A DNA stretch of 64,000 nucleotides from Prevotellaceae bacterium (GTDB taxonomy: Bacteria; Bacteroidota; Bacteroidia; Bacteroidales; Muribaculaceae), in NCBI GenBank assembly GCA_021772015.1, contig JAETNS010000001.1:1-64000 (forward strand), written 5' to 3'. Positions 7,547-16,183 of the stretch are shown here, one piece after another. Below the pieces are notes generated by a model that worked only from the letters and a program-made list of their open reading frames with translations, was not told the origin of the DNA and made no database searches. Position 1 is the stretch's first letter. Every line of letters begins with the position of its first letter. A program made the translations under genes and the position numbers.

Positions 7547-8842
7547 CTAAGGTGTATGGGCAAGGAATGATCCATCGGACAGGGTGATTTCCAGTGTGGC
7601 TCCGAGAGGCACATCCTCTACGGATGTGACCGCATGGCCGTCAATCCGGGTTATAGAGTAACCTCTGGCGAGCGTTGCCGCCGGAGAAAGCACTTCGAGC
7701 AGTTTCTCTGCCGCGTCGAGCCGTTCGGATTGCCGTCTGAGCAGATTGGATGATATCGTGGAGAGATTCGTGGCAATCATGTCAAGCCGCGTCCTTGCCG
7801 GTCCGATCTTACTTGCGGAGAGTCCTTGCAGAGAAGCGAGGGCGCGTATCATGGATGCTTTTGACCGCTCGATCTGTCTCCGCGACGCAACAGGCAGGAG
7901 AGCCTCTGCCTGGGCAAGACGCTCTTTGTCTCCGGCCACGCGTTGGGTCGCGAACTGTACGATCCTGTTTCCGGCCGCTATCAATGCCCCCAGCACATTT
8001 TCTCCTTTCCCTATCAGCCATTCGGCAACGGCTGTCGGGGTTTTCAGACGGATGTTGGCCACCCAGTCGAGCACGGTCACATCGCGTTCGTGGCCTATGC
8101 CGATCGCCACCGGCAGCGGGAACTGGGCGACGGAGGCCGCCAGGTCGTAATCCTCGAATGCCTGCAGGTCGGAAGTGGCTCCTCCTCCCCGGATTATGAC
8201 CACCCCGTCCCATTTCTCCTCTTCTTCGGCGATGGTTTCCAGAGCCTTGATTATCGAAGAGGGGGCGGAAGCTCCCTGCATGGTCGCGGGAAAAAGCCGC
8301 GTCTTGAATTTAAGACGCGATGGATTGTTGATGAGCTGGTTCATGAAGTCGCCGTAACCTGCGGCTCCTCGCGCGGAGATTATCGCCACCCGTTGGATCA
8401 CCACGGGCCATTTCAGCGATCGGTTCATTTCCAGCACCCCCTCCTGCTGTAGGCGGCGCAGAATCTCGTTGCGTCGGCGCAGAAGATCCCCCATTGTGTA
8501 TTCGGGGTTGACCTCATGGATGACAAGCGACAGGCCGAAAACGGGGTGCATCGAGGCTGACACCCGGAGCATCACTTTAAGCCCGGATGAGAATTGCTGT
8601 CCGGTGGCTTCCATGAAACTCCGGCTCAACGGGCCGTAGACGTTCGCCCAGCAACAACCCCTTACCCTGGCGAGCTGTCTTCCCCCGTCATCTTTCTGGA
8701 GAAGCTCCATGTAGCAGTGACCGCCACGGCAGGCCACATCCTGCAACTCGGCGACGATCCATATATTCTGCGTCTCCGGTTGCTGGACGAGCCGTGTGAT
8801 CCTGTTGGCCAGTTCGAGTAGGCTTATCGGATTATTGCTCAT
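7547..8842 (-). CDS. xseA: Exodeoxyribonuclease VII large subunit
   Basis: 431 residues, the expected length. The N-terminal ~100 residues form the OB-fold DNA-binding domain (IWIVAELQDVACRGGHCYMEL). The central nuclease domain has ISARGAAGYGDF and VVIIRGGGATSDLQAFED, with IGIGHERDVTVLD, all conserved in XseA. A long helical region follows, then a C-terminal segment containing LARGYSITR. With XseB it digests single-stranded DNA in both directions in repair. It is placed between a DUF3256 gene and xseB in one transcription unit. Confidence 0.95.
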   Translation of the reverse strand: MSNNPISLLELANRITRLVQQPETQNIWIVAELQDVACRGGHCYMELLQKDDGGRQLARVRGCCWANVYGPLSRSFMEATGQQFSSGLKVMLRVSASMHPVFGLSLVIHEVNPEYTMGDLLRRRNEILRRLQQEGVLEMNRSLKWPVVIQRVAIISARGAAGYGDFMNQLINNPSRLKFKTRLFPATMQGASAPSSIIKALETIAEEEEKWDGVVIIRGGGATSDLQAFEDYDLAASVAQFPLPVAIGIGHERDVTVLDWVANIRLKTPTAVAEWLIGKGENVLGALIAAGNRIVQFATQRVAGDKERLAQAEALLPVASRRQIERSKASMIRALASLQGLSASKIGPARTRLDMIATNLSTISSNLLRRQSERLDAAEKLLEVLSPAATLARGYSITRIDGHAVTSVEDVPLGATLEITLSDGSFLAHTP

Positions 8843-8858
8843 AAGAGGCCTTTTGTTG

Positions 8859-9650
8859 TTATTTCTCCATTATGAGGCGTTTGCCATTCCAACGGAAAGT
8901 CAATGATTTCTTTATGGAAGATTCCGCTATCCCCAAGGATTCCTCCGGGATATAGTCAGGAAGATTGTTGGTGAAGGTGATCATCCCTTTTTCGGGGAAA
9001 TATTCGAGCCTGGCAAGGACAAACGGTATGGCGTTCTCGACATCCTTGCGGTTCTTTTTGGCTTCGGGAAGCATCCAGTCGTCGAGAGTCGGGACGGTGA
9101 AGAGATCCTTTATTTCTTTCCAGTCGGTGTCATAGAAAGTCACTGTCGAGTCGTCAGCCGGGGTTTTCAACGTCCGGGAAAGCATTATTATCTTGTCGAG
9201 CTTGCGCCCGGGGGCAGGAAGCAGGGCAATGGTGTATTCCGAGACCGCCGATGTGGTGAACACCAGTTTTTCGGGAGATTCTTCAGTTATGCGGCACTCT
9301 CCTCCGATGAGATTTTTCGAAGGCTTGTCTGATCCGGCCTTGAAATAATCGATCATGTCCATCCTGGTCATGGGGTCGATGGTGGGGAACACCGATGCCG
9401 GTGCGCTGACAAAGAAATCCGCGGCGGTGGAATCCGACCTGGACTCCACGGGAGAGATTTCCTCCACAATGTTCACCAGCGGACCGGCCGCTTCGGCTTC
9501 AGTCATGATCTCCACGGAATCAGCCGATGCCGTTGTCTTGTCCGATGCCGCCACTTCAGGGCTTTCCCCGTTGGAAGGGAAAGCTGTCAGAAAGGTCAGC
9601 GCCGCCACCATGCCTGATGGGTTAAGGATGGAATATCTGTTTAGTCTCAT
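8859..9650 (-). CDS. DUF3256-family secreted protein of unknown function
   Basis: 263 residues. A short hydrophobic stretch near the N-terminus could be a weak signal peptide. A low-complexity Ala/Ser/Glu-rich linker runs to about residue 80. The conserved part begins at FFVSAPASVFPTIDPMTRMD, which resembles the Bacteroidales-specific DUF3256 family. No catalytic motif is recognisable. It sits 16 nt upstream of xseA in the same direction, so it is likely co-transcribed with the nuclease genes, but I see no functional link. Confidence 0.7.
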   Translation of the reverse strand: MRLNRYSILNPSGMVAALTFLTAFPSNGESPEVAASDKTTASADSVEIMTEAEAAGPLVNIVEEISPVESRSDSTAADFFVSAPASVFPTIDPMTRMDMIDYFKAGSDKPSKNLIGGECRITEESPEKLVFTTSAVSEYTIALLPAPGRKLDKIIMLSRTLKTPADDSTVTFYDTDWKEIKDLFTVPTLDDWMLPEAKKNRKDVENAIPFVLARLEYFPEKGMITFTNNLPDYIPEESLGIAESSIKKSLTFRWNGKRLIMEK

Positions 9651-9698
9651 GCCTGTTATGACTGGGTGTTGTTTTTTGGGAAAGTCTGACCGGACAGG

Positions 9699-11468
9699 TC
9701 ATTTGCGGCGTGATTTTTTCTTGAAGACCGCATAGTGGTCCTCTTCCGGAGTCTCACGGCGCTCTTTGCTGCGGCGTGTGGCTGCGTGGGCATAGTCCTT
9801 GTCGGCTTCCGCGACCTCGCTGTAAAGACGTTTTCCAAGGAAATCAGCTCCCTTCAGGCCTGCCACTACGCGTTTGGAATCGGATTTCTTCACGTCGAAG
9901 AGTGAGTAGGCAGGCAACAGGTCGATACGTCCCACGTCGACACGTGGCCCTTCGATGTTCTTGTTGAGCATCTCGATAAGGTTTCCGGCGAAGAAACCGT
10001 CTCGTTTACCGACATTGACATATATTCTCGCCATACCCTTGGAGGCTGTGCGGCGGTCTTTCTCCTCGTTTGTGCGGGGTGAGTCATTCCGGTCCTTGCG
10101 GCCATCCTTTCTTCCTTCCTTTTTGTTTTTTGACGGCTTGTCGTCAATGAAGTCGATGCGGGGGGCATCCTTGTAGTATTCGAGAAGACGATGGAATTCA
10201 AGCGACAGCACGCGCTTCACGAGATCCTCGGATGACAACCATCCGAGTTTCTTTAAAACTCCGGGGAGGTATTTTCCCATCTCATTGTCATCGACCTCCA
10301 CGCGCTCGATGCGGTCGGCCAGGGAGAACAATTGCTTCTCGATGATATGGTCGGGAGTCGGTACCTCCTTGCGCTCGAAAGTCTTGCCGATAATCCGCTC
10401 GATCTCACGCAAACGGCCTTTCTCTCGGGAATGGATGATGGCGATTGACACCCCTGATTTCCCGGCACGTCCCGTTCGGCCCGAGCGGTGGGTGTAGACA
10501 GCCGCGTCATCAGGCAGGCCATAGTTGATCACATGTGTCAGATCGTCGACATCCAGGCCGCGGGCGGCAACGTCGGTGGCGACAAGCAGGGATATCACGC
10601 GGTCGCGGAATTTCTGCATCACCATGTCGCGCTGCTGCTGCGAGAGGTCGCCGTGGAGCGAGTCGGCGTTATAGCCGTCGCGGATCAGGTTCTCGGCCAC
10701 CTCCTGGGTGTCGCGTCTTGTGCGGCAGAAGATTATGGCGTAGATGTTGGGATTGTCGTCGGCGATACGTTTCAGGGCAAGATACTTGTCTCGGGCGTTC
10801 ACCATATAATATATGTGGCGCACATTCGCGGCTCCCTCATTGCGGGTGCCGACCACAAACTCCTGCGGATTGTGCATGTATTTCTGGGCGATGCGGGAGA
10901 TCTCTTTCGGCATGGTCGCGGAGAACATCAGCATCTTGCGCTCCTGTGGGACATGGTCGAGTATCTCGTTGATAGAGTCGAGGAAGCCCATGTTGAGCAT
11001 CTCGTCAGCCTCGTCGAGAATGACTGTGTGGACCGCGTCAAGTTTCACCACCCCACGGTTGATCAGATCTATAAGACGGCCGGGGGTCGCCACTATCACC
11101 TGCGCGCCGGTCTTGAGGGCGCGGATCTGGCTCTGTATGCTTGATCCTCCGTATACAGGGATGACCTTTAGATCGGGCATGTATTTCGAGAAGTCGGCAA
11201 GATCGGACGCGATCTGGAGGCATAGTTCACGGGTAGGGGAGAGGATGAGTGCCTGGGGTTTGTTCAGATCCGGGTCAAGCCGTTGCAGCACCGGCAATCC
11301 AAATGCTGCCGTCTTGCCTGTGCCCGTCTGGGCGAGAGCCACCACGTCGCCATCCTCGTTCAGCAGATGGGGAATGACGCGCTCCTGCACGGGCATTGGG
11401 TTTTCAAAACCGAGTTCTTCGACAGCTCTTCTTAGAGGCTCGCTGACGCCTAATTCTTCAAAAGTCAT
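9699..11468 (-). CDS. DEAD-box ATP-dependent RNA helicase (CsdA/DbpA type)
   Basis: 589 residues. Motifs occur in order: Q motif (FENPMPVQERVIPHLL, about 21-36), Walker A AQTGTGKT (46-53), PTRELCLQIA, DEAD, SAT, and HRSGRTGRAG. A long C-terminal part ends in a basic region plus a DbpA-like RNA-binding module (ARIYVNVGKRDGFFAGNLIEML). This architecture fits helicases that act in ribosome assembly and cold adaptation. The start at 11468 opens directly on MTFEELGV. A longer in-frame reading to 11711 was rejected because it crosses a promoter element and a terminator hairpin. Confidence 0.93.
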   Translation of the reverse strand: MTFEELGVSEPLRRAVEELGFENPMPVQERVIPHLLNEDGDVVALAQTGTGKTAAFGLPVLQRLDPDLNKPQALILSPTRELCLQIASDLADFSKYMPDLKVIPVYGGSSIQSQIRALKTGAQVIVATPGRLIDLINRGVVKLDAVHTVILDEADEMLNMGFLDSINEILDHVPQERKMLMFSATMPKEISRIAQKYMHNPQEFVVGTRNEGAANVRHIYYMVNARDKYLALKRIADDNPNIYAIIFCRTRRDTQEVAENLIRDGYNADSLHGDLSQQQRDMVMQKFRDRVISLLVATDVAARGLDVDDLTHVINYGLPDDAAVYTHRSGRTGRAGKSGVSIAIIHSREKGRLREIERIIGKTFERKEVPTPDHIIEKQLFSLADRIERVEVDDNEMGKYLPGVLKKLGWLSSEDLVKRVLSLEFHRLLEYYKDAPRIDFIDDKPSKNKKEGRKDGRKDRNDSPRTNEEKDRRTASKGMARIYVNVGKRDGFFAGNLIEMLNKNIEGPRVDVGRIDLLPAYSLFDVKKSDSKRVVAGLKGADFLGKRLYSEVAEADKDYAHAATRRSKERRETPEEDHYAVFKKKSRRK

Positions 11469-11565
11469 GATGATATAAATGTTTACTGCTTTTACAAGAG
11501 GCTTATCGCGCAGGACTGTCGAATATCGAAAATCGGGAAATATCCTCTTTTGGGAAATAACTTTG

Positions 11566-11573
11566 CAAAGATA
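11566..11573 (-). promoter_or_regulatory. -7 element of the DEAD-box helicase gene
   Basis: Read leftward, TATCTTTG matches TAnnTTTG about 100 bp before the ATG at 11468. The -33 region falls in the neighbouring hairpin and is not consensus. The ~90-nt leader would be long enough for cold-responsive control, which I cannot verify. Confidence 0.5.
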
Positions 11574-11579
11574 CAACAA

Positions 11580-11611
11580 ATGAGGCCAGCGGAAAGCATC
11601 GCCGGCCTCAT
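11580..11611 (-). terminator. Terminator hairpin after the DJ-1 gene
   Basis: ATGAGGCC (11580-11588 region) pairs with GGCCTCAT (11604-11611), with an extra GCG/CGC inner pairing. It is flanked by A- and T-runs on both sides, so it could work in either direction. The DJ-1 gene ends 80 nt upstream. Confidence 0.7.
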
Positions 11612-11691
11612 TTTTTAAGTTTTCTTCAAAATATATCGGGGGGATCAGGTCTTGCAGGCCGATGGTCTCCTTTGTTATCTGTTGTCCGGGG

Positions 11692-12264
11692 TCAGAAGTA
11701 GAAGTTGACACTTTTCTGGTAGAAAAGCATTCCGGAGCCTACTTCCTGGGCGACAGCCTCACCCATCGAGTTGGCCACGATGGCCAGGGCGAATCGCATT
11801 GCCGCTGACGGGCCGTTGGCGGTGATCAGCCTGTCGAGGGCGATGACAGGGGAATCGCGGCGGATGGCTTCTCCCATCTTCTTCTCGAATCCGGGATAAC
11901 AGGTGGCTTCTTTCCCGTCAAGGATGCCCAACGGACCGAGCACCACGGCGGGCGACGCGCATATGGCGGCGATTTTGCCTGTGGCGGCCTGATTGATCAA
12001 AAGGGTGTTGAGGGGAGCGAATTTCGAGAGGTTCTCGGCTCCCGGCATTCCGCCGGGGATGATCAGCCATTCCGGAGTTATGAAATCGGTCTTGTCATAA
12101 AGCAGGTCTGCGGTCACGGGGATCCCGTGTGCGCCGATCACGGTGTGGCTGTCGGTTATAGAGACGGTCTTAACGTCCATGCCGGCACGGCGCATAACAT
12201 CAACAACGGTCAGGGCTTCTATTTCTTCGAAGCCGGCGGCAAGAAAAATGTAGGAAGTGTTCAT
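11692..12264 (-). CDS. DJ-1/PfpI (ThiJ-like) family protein
   Basis: 190 residues with the class-I glutamine-amidotransferase-like fold. AAGFEEIEALTVVDVMRRAG at the N-terminus supplies the conserved Glu. The nucleophile elbow is AAICASPAVVLGPLG with Cys102. Family members act as chaperones, glyoxalases or deglycases, or in repair of oxidised cysteines; the exact role cannot be read here. The promoter overlaps that of the divergent apbE gene. Confidence 0.87.
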   Translation of the reverse strand: MNTSYIFLAAGFEEIEALTVVDVMRRAGMDVKTVSITDSHTVIGAHGIPVTADLLYDKTDFITPEWLIIPGGMPGAENLSKFAPLNTLLINQAATGKIAAICASPAVVLGPLGILDGKEATCYPGFEKKMGEAIRRDSPVIALDRLITANGPSAAMRFALAIVANSMGEAVAQEVGSGMLFYQKSVNFYF

Positions 12265-12358
12265 GACAAAATCGATTTATGTCGGTTGGTTATTGTTTAG
12301 ACTGGCGTAACATGCCTCTGGTTGAAGTCTTCTAAGGAAGCTCATTGGTTAGTTAACA

Positions 12359-12389
12359 CAAAATTACCACAATTTGTTTGAAAATGCAA
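12359..12389 (-). promoter_or_regulatory. Promoter of the DJ-1 gene
   Basis: Read leftward: TTG (12387-12389), 20 bp, then TAATTTTG (12359-12366). It is interleaved with the rightward apbE promoter. Confidence 0.65.
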
Positions 12390-12409
12390 GAAATATTTTC
12401 ATAATTTTG
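12377..12409 (+). promoter_or_regulatory. Promoter of the apbE gene
   Basis: TTTG (12377-12380), a 21-bp spacer and TAATTTTG (12402-12409) match the Bacteroidota consensus. The predicted start near 12416 is downstream of the first in-frame Met at 12374, which therefore cannot be the start codon. Confidence 0.8.
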
Positions 12410-12436
12410 TCATCTGAAATAATTGAGTGTGTTTTT

Positions 12437-13486
12437 ATGAGTTTCCTCGCAATTGAGAAATATTTGCTCCGGCAGGTCGGGACTGCTTCGGTGGCATTGA
12501 TGGTGATGGCTTTATCCGGGCTTGTTGTCACGGGGTGTGTCGGCAGGAAGGAATGGAGACAGACATCCGGGGTTGTGTGGAACACGGTGTATAATATGAC
12601 GTATGAGGCAGACCGCGACATGTCTGATTCCATACAAGAGGTGTTCCGCCGGGTGGAACTCTCTCTCTCTCCGTTTAATGAGAATTCGCTGGTGTCACGT
12701 GTCAACCGGGGTGAAACAGACCGGTCAGACAGTCTGTTCCGTAGGATGTTTGAAGTTTCGGCTGACGTGTGTCGCCGTTCCGGGAGAAAATTCGACCCCA
12801 CGGTGTCGCCGGCAGTCAATCTCTGGAAATTCGGATACACCGGCAAGGTTGCCCCGGATGAGATCTGGGAACCGACGCAAGGCCAGATAGACAGTGTGAT
12901 GGCTTTCGTGGGAATTCTCGACTGTCATGTCGATTCCGCCGGCAGGATATGCAAGAAGACTCCGGAGACGACATTCAATTTCTCGGCGGTCACGAAAGGT
13001 TACGCCTGTGATCTTGTGGCTGACATGCTATGCCGTAATGGAGCGCGAAACGTCATGGTCGAGATCGGCGGGGAAGTGGCCGTAAGGGGGCGCAGCCCGC
13101 GCGGTTCGCTCTGGCGGTTGCAGATTGACGCGCCTGTCGACCAGGCGGAGTTGCCGGCACACGATATGCTTGAGACCATCGATGTCACGGATTGTGGCGT
13201 GGCCACTTCGGGAAATTACCGTAACTATCATCAAAGCTCGCGAGGTAAGGTCGGACACACTATCGATCCGCTTACCGGGGAGCCTTGTGGCGGGGCGGTG
13301 TTGTCTGTCACAGTGGTTGCTCCCACCTGTGCCGAGGCTGACGCTTTCGCCACAGCGGCAATGGCAGCTCCCTCGCCCGATTTCGCAGATTCGATACTTT
13401 CGGCAGCCGGCTTGCGCGCATTGATTGTAACCCCTGGCCTTTCATCTAAAGATCGGTTTAAAGTCCGCCGTGTGGGTGGTCTGTGA
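12437..13486 (+). CDS. apbE: FAD:protein FMN transferase (ApbE), lipoprotein
   Basis: 349 residues with a signal peptide and lipobox (LVVTGC, Cys near residue 34), so it is anchored outside the cytoplasm. It transfers FMN from FAD to a Thr/Ser of target flavoproteins such as RnfG/NqrC. Family features include the N-terminal WNTVYNMTYEA segment, DPTVSPAVNLWKFG, the flavin-binding NFSAVTKGYACDLVAD, and VEIGGEVAVRG; GHTIDPLTGEP and AEADAFATAAMA form the metal site. Its start was set by the promoter at 12377-12409. No Rnf or Nqr genes are in the window. Confidence 0.93.
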   Translation: MSFLAIEKYLLRQVGTASVALMVMALSGLVVTGCVGRKEWRQTSGVVWNTVYNMTYEADRDMSDSIQEVFRRVELSLSPFNENSLVSRVNRGETDRSDSLFRRMFEVSADVCRRSGRKFDPTVSPAVNLWKFGYTGKVAPDEIWEPTQGQIDSVMAFVGILDCHVDSAGRICKKTPETTFNFSAVTKGYACDLVADMLCRNGARNVMVEIGGEVAVRGRSPRGSLWRLQIDAPVDQAELPAHDMLETIDVTDCGVATSGNYRNYHQSSRGKVGHTIDPLTGEPCGGAVLSVTVVAPTCAEADAFATAAMAAPSPDFADSILSAAGLRALIVTPGLSSKDRFKVRRVGGL

Positions 13487-13534
13487 TTGGGGTCAAGTCT
13501 GCTTGGATGCAGGAAAACGGAACGTGCGGTAAAC

Positions 13535-13564
13535 AATAAGGGCTGTCTCACGACAGCCCTTATT
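13535..13564 (+). terminator. Terminator after apbE
   Basis: AATAAGGGCTGTC pairs with GACAGCCCTTATT (13-bp perfect stem, 4-nt loop) 48 nt past the apbE stop. It is followed by a T-rich stretch, GCTTTATCTTT. Confidence 0.85.
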
Positions 13565-13720
13565 GCTTTATCTTTAACCTTAAATCTAATACCATGAAAA
13601 AACACAGTGCAAATATAGTATTTATACCATCAAAACGCCTTCGGATGAAGATAGTTCAATGATGCCATTGATTTAACTTTCTTTAACAAATAAAACCTTT
13701 CCAGCCTCATCAAAACTCTC

Positions 13721-13728
13721 TAACTTTA
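13721..13728 (+). promoter_or_regulatory. Possible promoter of the response regulator/kinase operon
   Basis: TAACTTTA is one base away from the TAnnTTTG consensus, about 100 bp before the chosen ATG. TTTC lies 18 bp upstream. The rest of the 13,565-13,827 spacer holds no gene. Confidence 0.3.
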
Positions 13729-13827
13729 TGTCGCGAAAAATAATCGCGGTAAACCGCGATGAATCGAGGAATATTACCGGCGGCCGCAGGTGTTTTACCG
13801 GCGGCATACCTTAACATACATAGAGCA

Positions 13828-14535
13828 ATGAGAATCAGAATCCTTGTGATAGATGACGAAGAATCTTACTGTGAGATTCTCAAATACAACCTCCAGCGCG
13901 AAGGCTATGAGGTTGACACCGCGGAGTCGGCTGAAGAAGCCTTGCGCCTCGATCTGTCTATCTATCAGTTGATGATAGTAGACATTATGATGGAGCGGCT
14001 CAGCGGTTTCGATTTCGCCAAGCGCGTGAGAAACAACCCGGCCACGGAGAACACCCCTATAATTTTCTGCTCTGCCCTCAACGGCGAGGATGACACAGTC
14101 ATGGGGCTGAACATCGGCGCGGACGATTACATAACCAAGCCTTTCACGATCGGAGAGGTGATCGCCCGTGTCCGTGCCGTGCTGCGTCGTACCCAGGCTT
14201 CCCAGCAGGTGGCTTACAACGCTTCCCAGAGCAATTACGAGCCTGACATCACATTCAAGACACTCAGGATTGACCGCAACAACAAGGTATGCTACATAGA
14301 CGGCAAGGAGATCGTGCTGACAAAAAAAGAGATCCAGCTGCTGCTCTTCTTCCTGACACACCGCGAAAGGATACATTCGCGTGACGAGATAATGAACCAA
14401 GTGTGGGGCAACCAGGAGGTTTCAAACAGGGCGATCGATACCAATATCACTCGCCTGCGCCAGAAAATCGGACAGTATGGCGAGCATATCGTCACACGTC
14501 TTGGTTTCGGTTATGGCTTCAAGGCTGAGATCTGA
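13828..14535 (+). CDS. OmpR-family DNA-binding response regulator
   Basis: 235 residues. The receiver domain has the acidic pair DDEES (9-13), phospho-acceptor Asp52 (MIVDIMM) and Lys104 (YITKPF). A winged-helix output domain spans about 135-232, ending with RLRQKIGQYGEHIVTRLGFGYGF. The ATG at 13828 opens directly on the first beta strand; a longer reading from 13759 adds residues unlike the family. The kinase gene starts 2 nt after its stop, making a classical two-component pair. The target genes are unknown. Confidence 0.93.
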   Translation: MRIRILVIDDEESYCEILKYNLQREGYEVDTAESAEEALRLDLSIYQLMIVDIMMERLSGFDFAKRVRNNPATENTPIIFCSALNGEDDTVMGLNIGADDYITKPFTIGEVIARVRAVLRRTQASQQVAYNASQSNYEPDITFKTLRIDRNNKVCYIDGKEIVLTKKEIQLLLFFLTHRERIHSRDEIMNQVWGNQEVSNRAIDTNITRLRQKIGQYGEHIVTRLGFGYGFKAEI

Positions 14536-14537
14536 AA

Positions 14538-16112
14538 GTGGATACCAACAACAATAATGCGCCTTCAAAACGGGCATTCCATGTGAAAGGCCGTCTCAGA
14601 TACCAGCTCAAGCTCTTTCTGATCGCCATAGCGAGCCTGTGGGGAGTGGTGGGGGTATTTGCCGTCCTGGAGTACCAGAATGTCAAACGTTACCGTGTGG
14701 AATCGCTGGCCAACAGTGTTGACCTCGCGGTAGGCAATATACTCGCGGGGCATGAGGACGGACGCGACATGACCCCTTTCATGAATTTTTTTGAGAGCTA
14801 TCTCGAGGACTCCCCGTTGAAAGGGATGAGCATGGCCATATACGATGCCAGTTCCGGCAAGTTGCTTTATTCCAGAGGGCAGTCGATAAGGAAGATACCG
14901 GCTGATGCTGTCGGAATGGAGCCGACGCTTAGGGCTGACGGCACACGGTCGATACAGGTCTTCAACATACGTCTAAAAGACGGCCGTAAAATCTTTCTTT
15001 ACCACAAGAGGGAGTCTGCCGACGGGGAAATTATCATACATACTTATCTTCCTCAGTCGGGAGAAATCGACAATATCCTGAGTATAGGCTCCTCCTTCTG
15101 GCTGATTGTTGCGTTCGTGATATTGACCGGAAGTGTGATCGCGTGGGTAGTCACCGCCCATCAGGCCAAAAACATCACCCTCCTTCATGATTTTGCTTCC
15201 CGAGCGGCTTCAGATCGCGAGTTCATCCCTATGGGAGACTTCCCCAAAGATGAGATCGGCGATATCTCGCGTCAGATAGTAGCCATATACAATGCCCGTA
15301 TGCAGGCGAATGTCAGGCGGGAGAGGGAGCATGTAATCGCCCTCAAGGCCACCGAGGAGAAAAACAACCTCAAACGGGTGATGACCAACAATATCTCCCA
15401 CGAATTGAAGACTCCCATAGGGATCATACGTTCATACCTGGAGATGATCATATCCAATCCCGACATGAGTGCCGAGGAGAGAAACCACTTCCTCGGGAAA
15501 GCCCAAAGCAATGTCGAGCGTCTTGTGTCGATGATGAATGATCTGTCGACCATGACCCGCCTGGAGGAGTCAAATGATAAGATTCCGATCTCTGACATTG
15601 ATTTCCATGATCTTGTGTTCTCGTTGGCCGAGGATTTCACCCAGAGCGGGCTGTTGAAATCAATGGATTTCCGATACAACATACCGCTTGATTGCCATGT
15701 ATATGGAAACGGGGAGTTGCTTATCGGGATGCTGTCGAATCTTACCAAGAACGCTGTCGCTTATTCACAAGGCACAGAGGTCGGGGTTGTCCTGATGGGA
15801 CGTAACGAAAATTTCTATACGTTCTCTTTCTATGACAACGGAGTGGGAGTCGGAGAGGAACACCTGTCACATCTGTTTGACCGCTTTTATAGGATAGATA
15901 CCGGCCGCTCACGCAAGGTAGGTGGAACGGGCCTGGGATTGCCTATTGTTAAAAGCTCGGTAAACACCATGGGGGGCAGCATAAGTGTCAGAAACCGCCG
16001 TGGTGGCGGCCTGGAGTTTATCTTCTCCCTCCGAAGGGTCAAGACCTCGAATGGAGTGGAAAACGGGAAAAAAGAGGATCCTCAATCCGGCATCCCGGAG
16101 TCAAAGGAGTAA
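14538..16112 (+). CDS. Membrane sensor histidine kinase partner of the response regulator
   Basis: 524 residues starting at a GTG codon 2 nt after the regulator. TM1 (about 24-43) and TM2 (about 184-207) flank a ~140-residue extracytoplasmic sensor domain. A HAMP-like linker follows. His288 lies in NNISHELKTPIGIIRSYLEM, then an N-box (GMLSNLTKNAVAYS), DNGVGVG and GTGLGLPIV. It would autophosphorylate and pass phosphate to Asp52 of the neighbour. The position directly upstream of SprE/PorW and PorX raises the question of a link to type IX secretion, which the sequence does not settle. Confidence 0.93.
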   Translation: MDTNNNNAPSKRAFHVKGRLRYQLKLFLIAIASLWGVVGVFAVLEYQNVKRYRVESLANSVDLAVGNILAGHEDGRDMTPFMNFFESYLEDSPLKGMSMAIYDASSGKLLYSRGQSIRKIPADAVGMEPTLRADGTRSIQVFNIRLKDGRKIFLYHKRESADGEIIIHTYLPQSGEIDNILSIGSSFWLIVAFVILTGSVIAWVVTAHQAKNITLLHDFASRAASDREFIPMGDFPKDEIGDISRQIVAIYNARMQANVRREREHVIALKATEEKNNLKRVMTNNISHELKTPIGIIRSYLEMIISNPDMSAEERNHFLGKAQSNVERLVSMMNDLSTMTRLEESNDKIPISDIDFHDLVFSLAEDFTQSGLLKSMDFRYNIPLDCHVYGNGELLIGMLSNLTKNAVAYSQGTEVGVVLMGRNENFYTFSFYDNGVGVGEEHLSHLFDRFYRIDTGRSRKVGGTGLGLPIVKSSVNTMGGSISVRNRRGGGLEFIFSLRRVKTSNGVENGKKEDPQSGIPESKE

Positions 16113-16183
16113 TAAACAGGGCTGACATCCCGTTATAATCCAAGGTAGAATGTGACTGACGCGTCCCAGGTAAATACTACGGC

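Noticed and set aside
11469-11711. N-terminal extension of the DEAD-box helicase
   Set aside because: The frame is open, but it crosses a promoter -7 element and a terminator hairpin, and the residues do not belong to the helicase fold.
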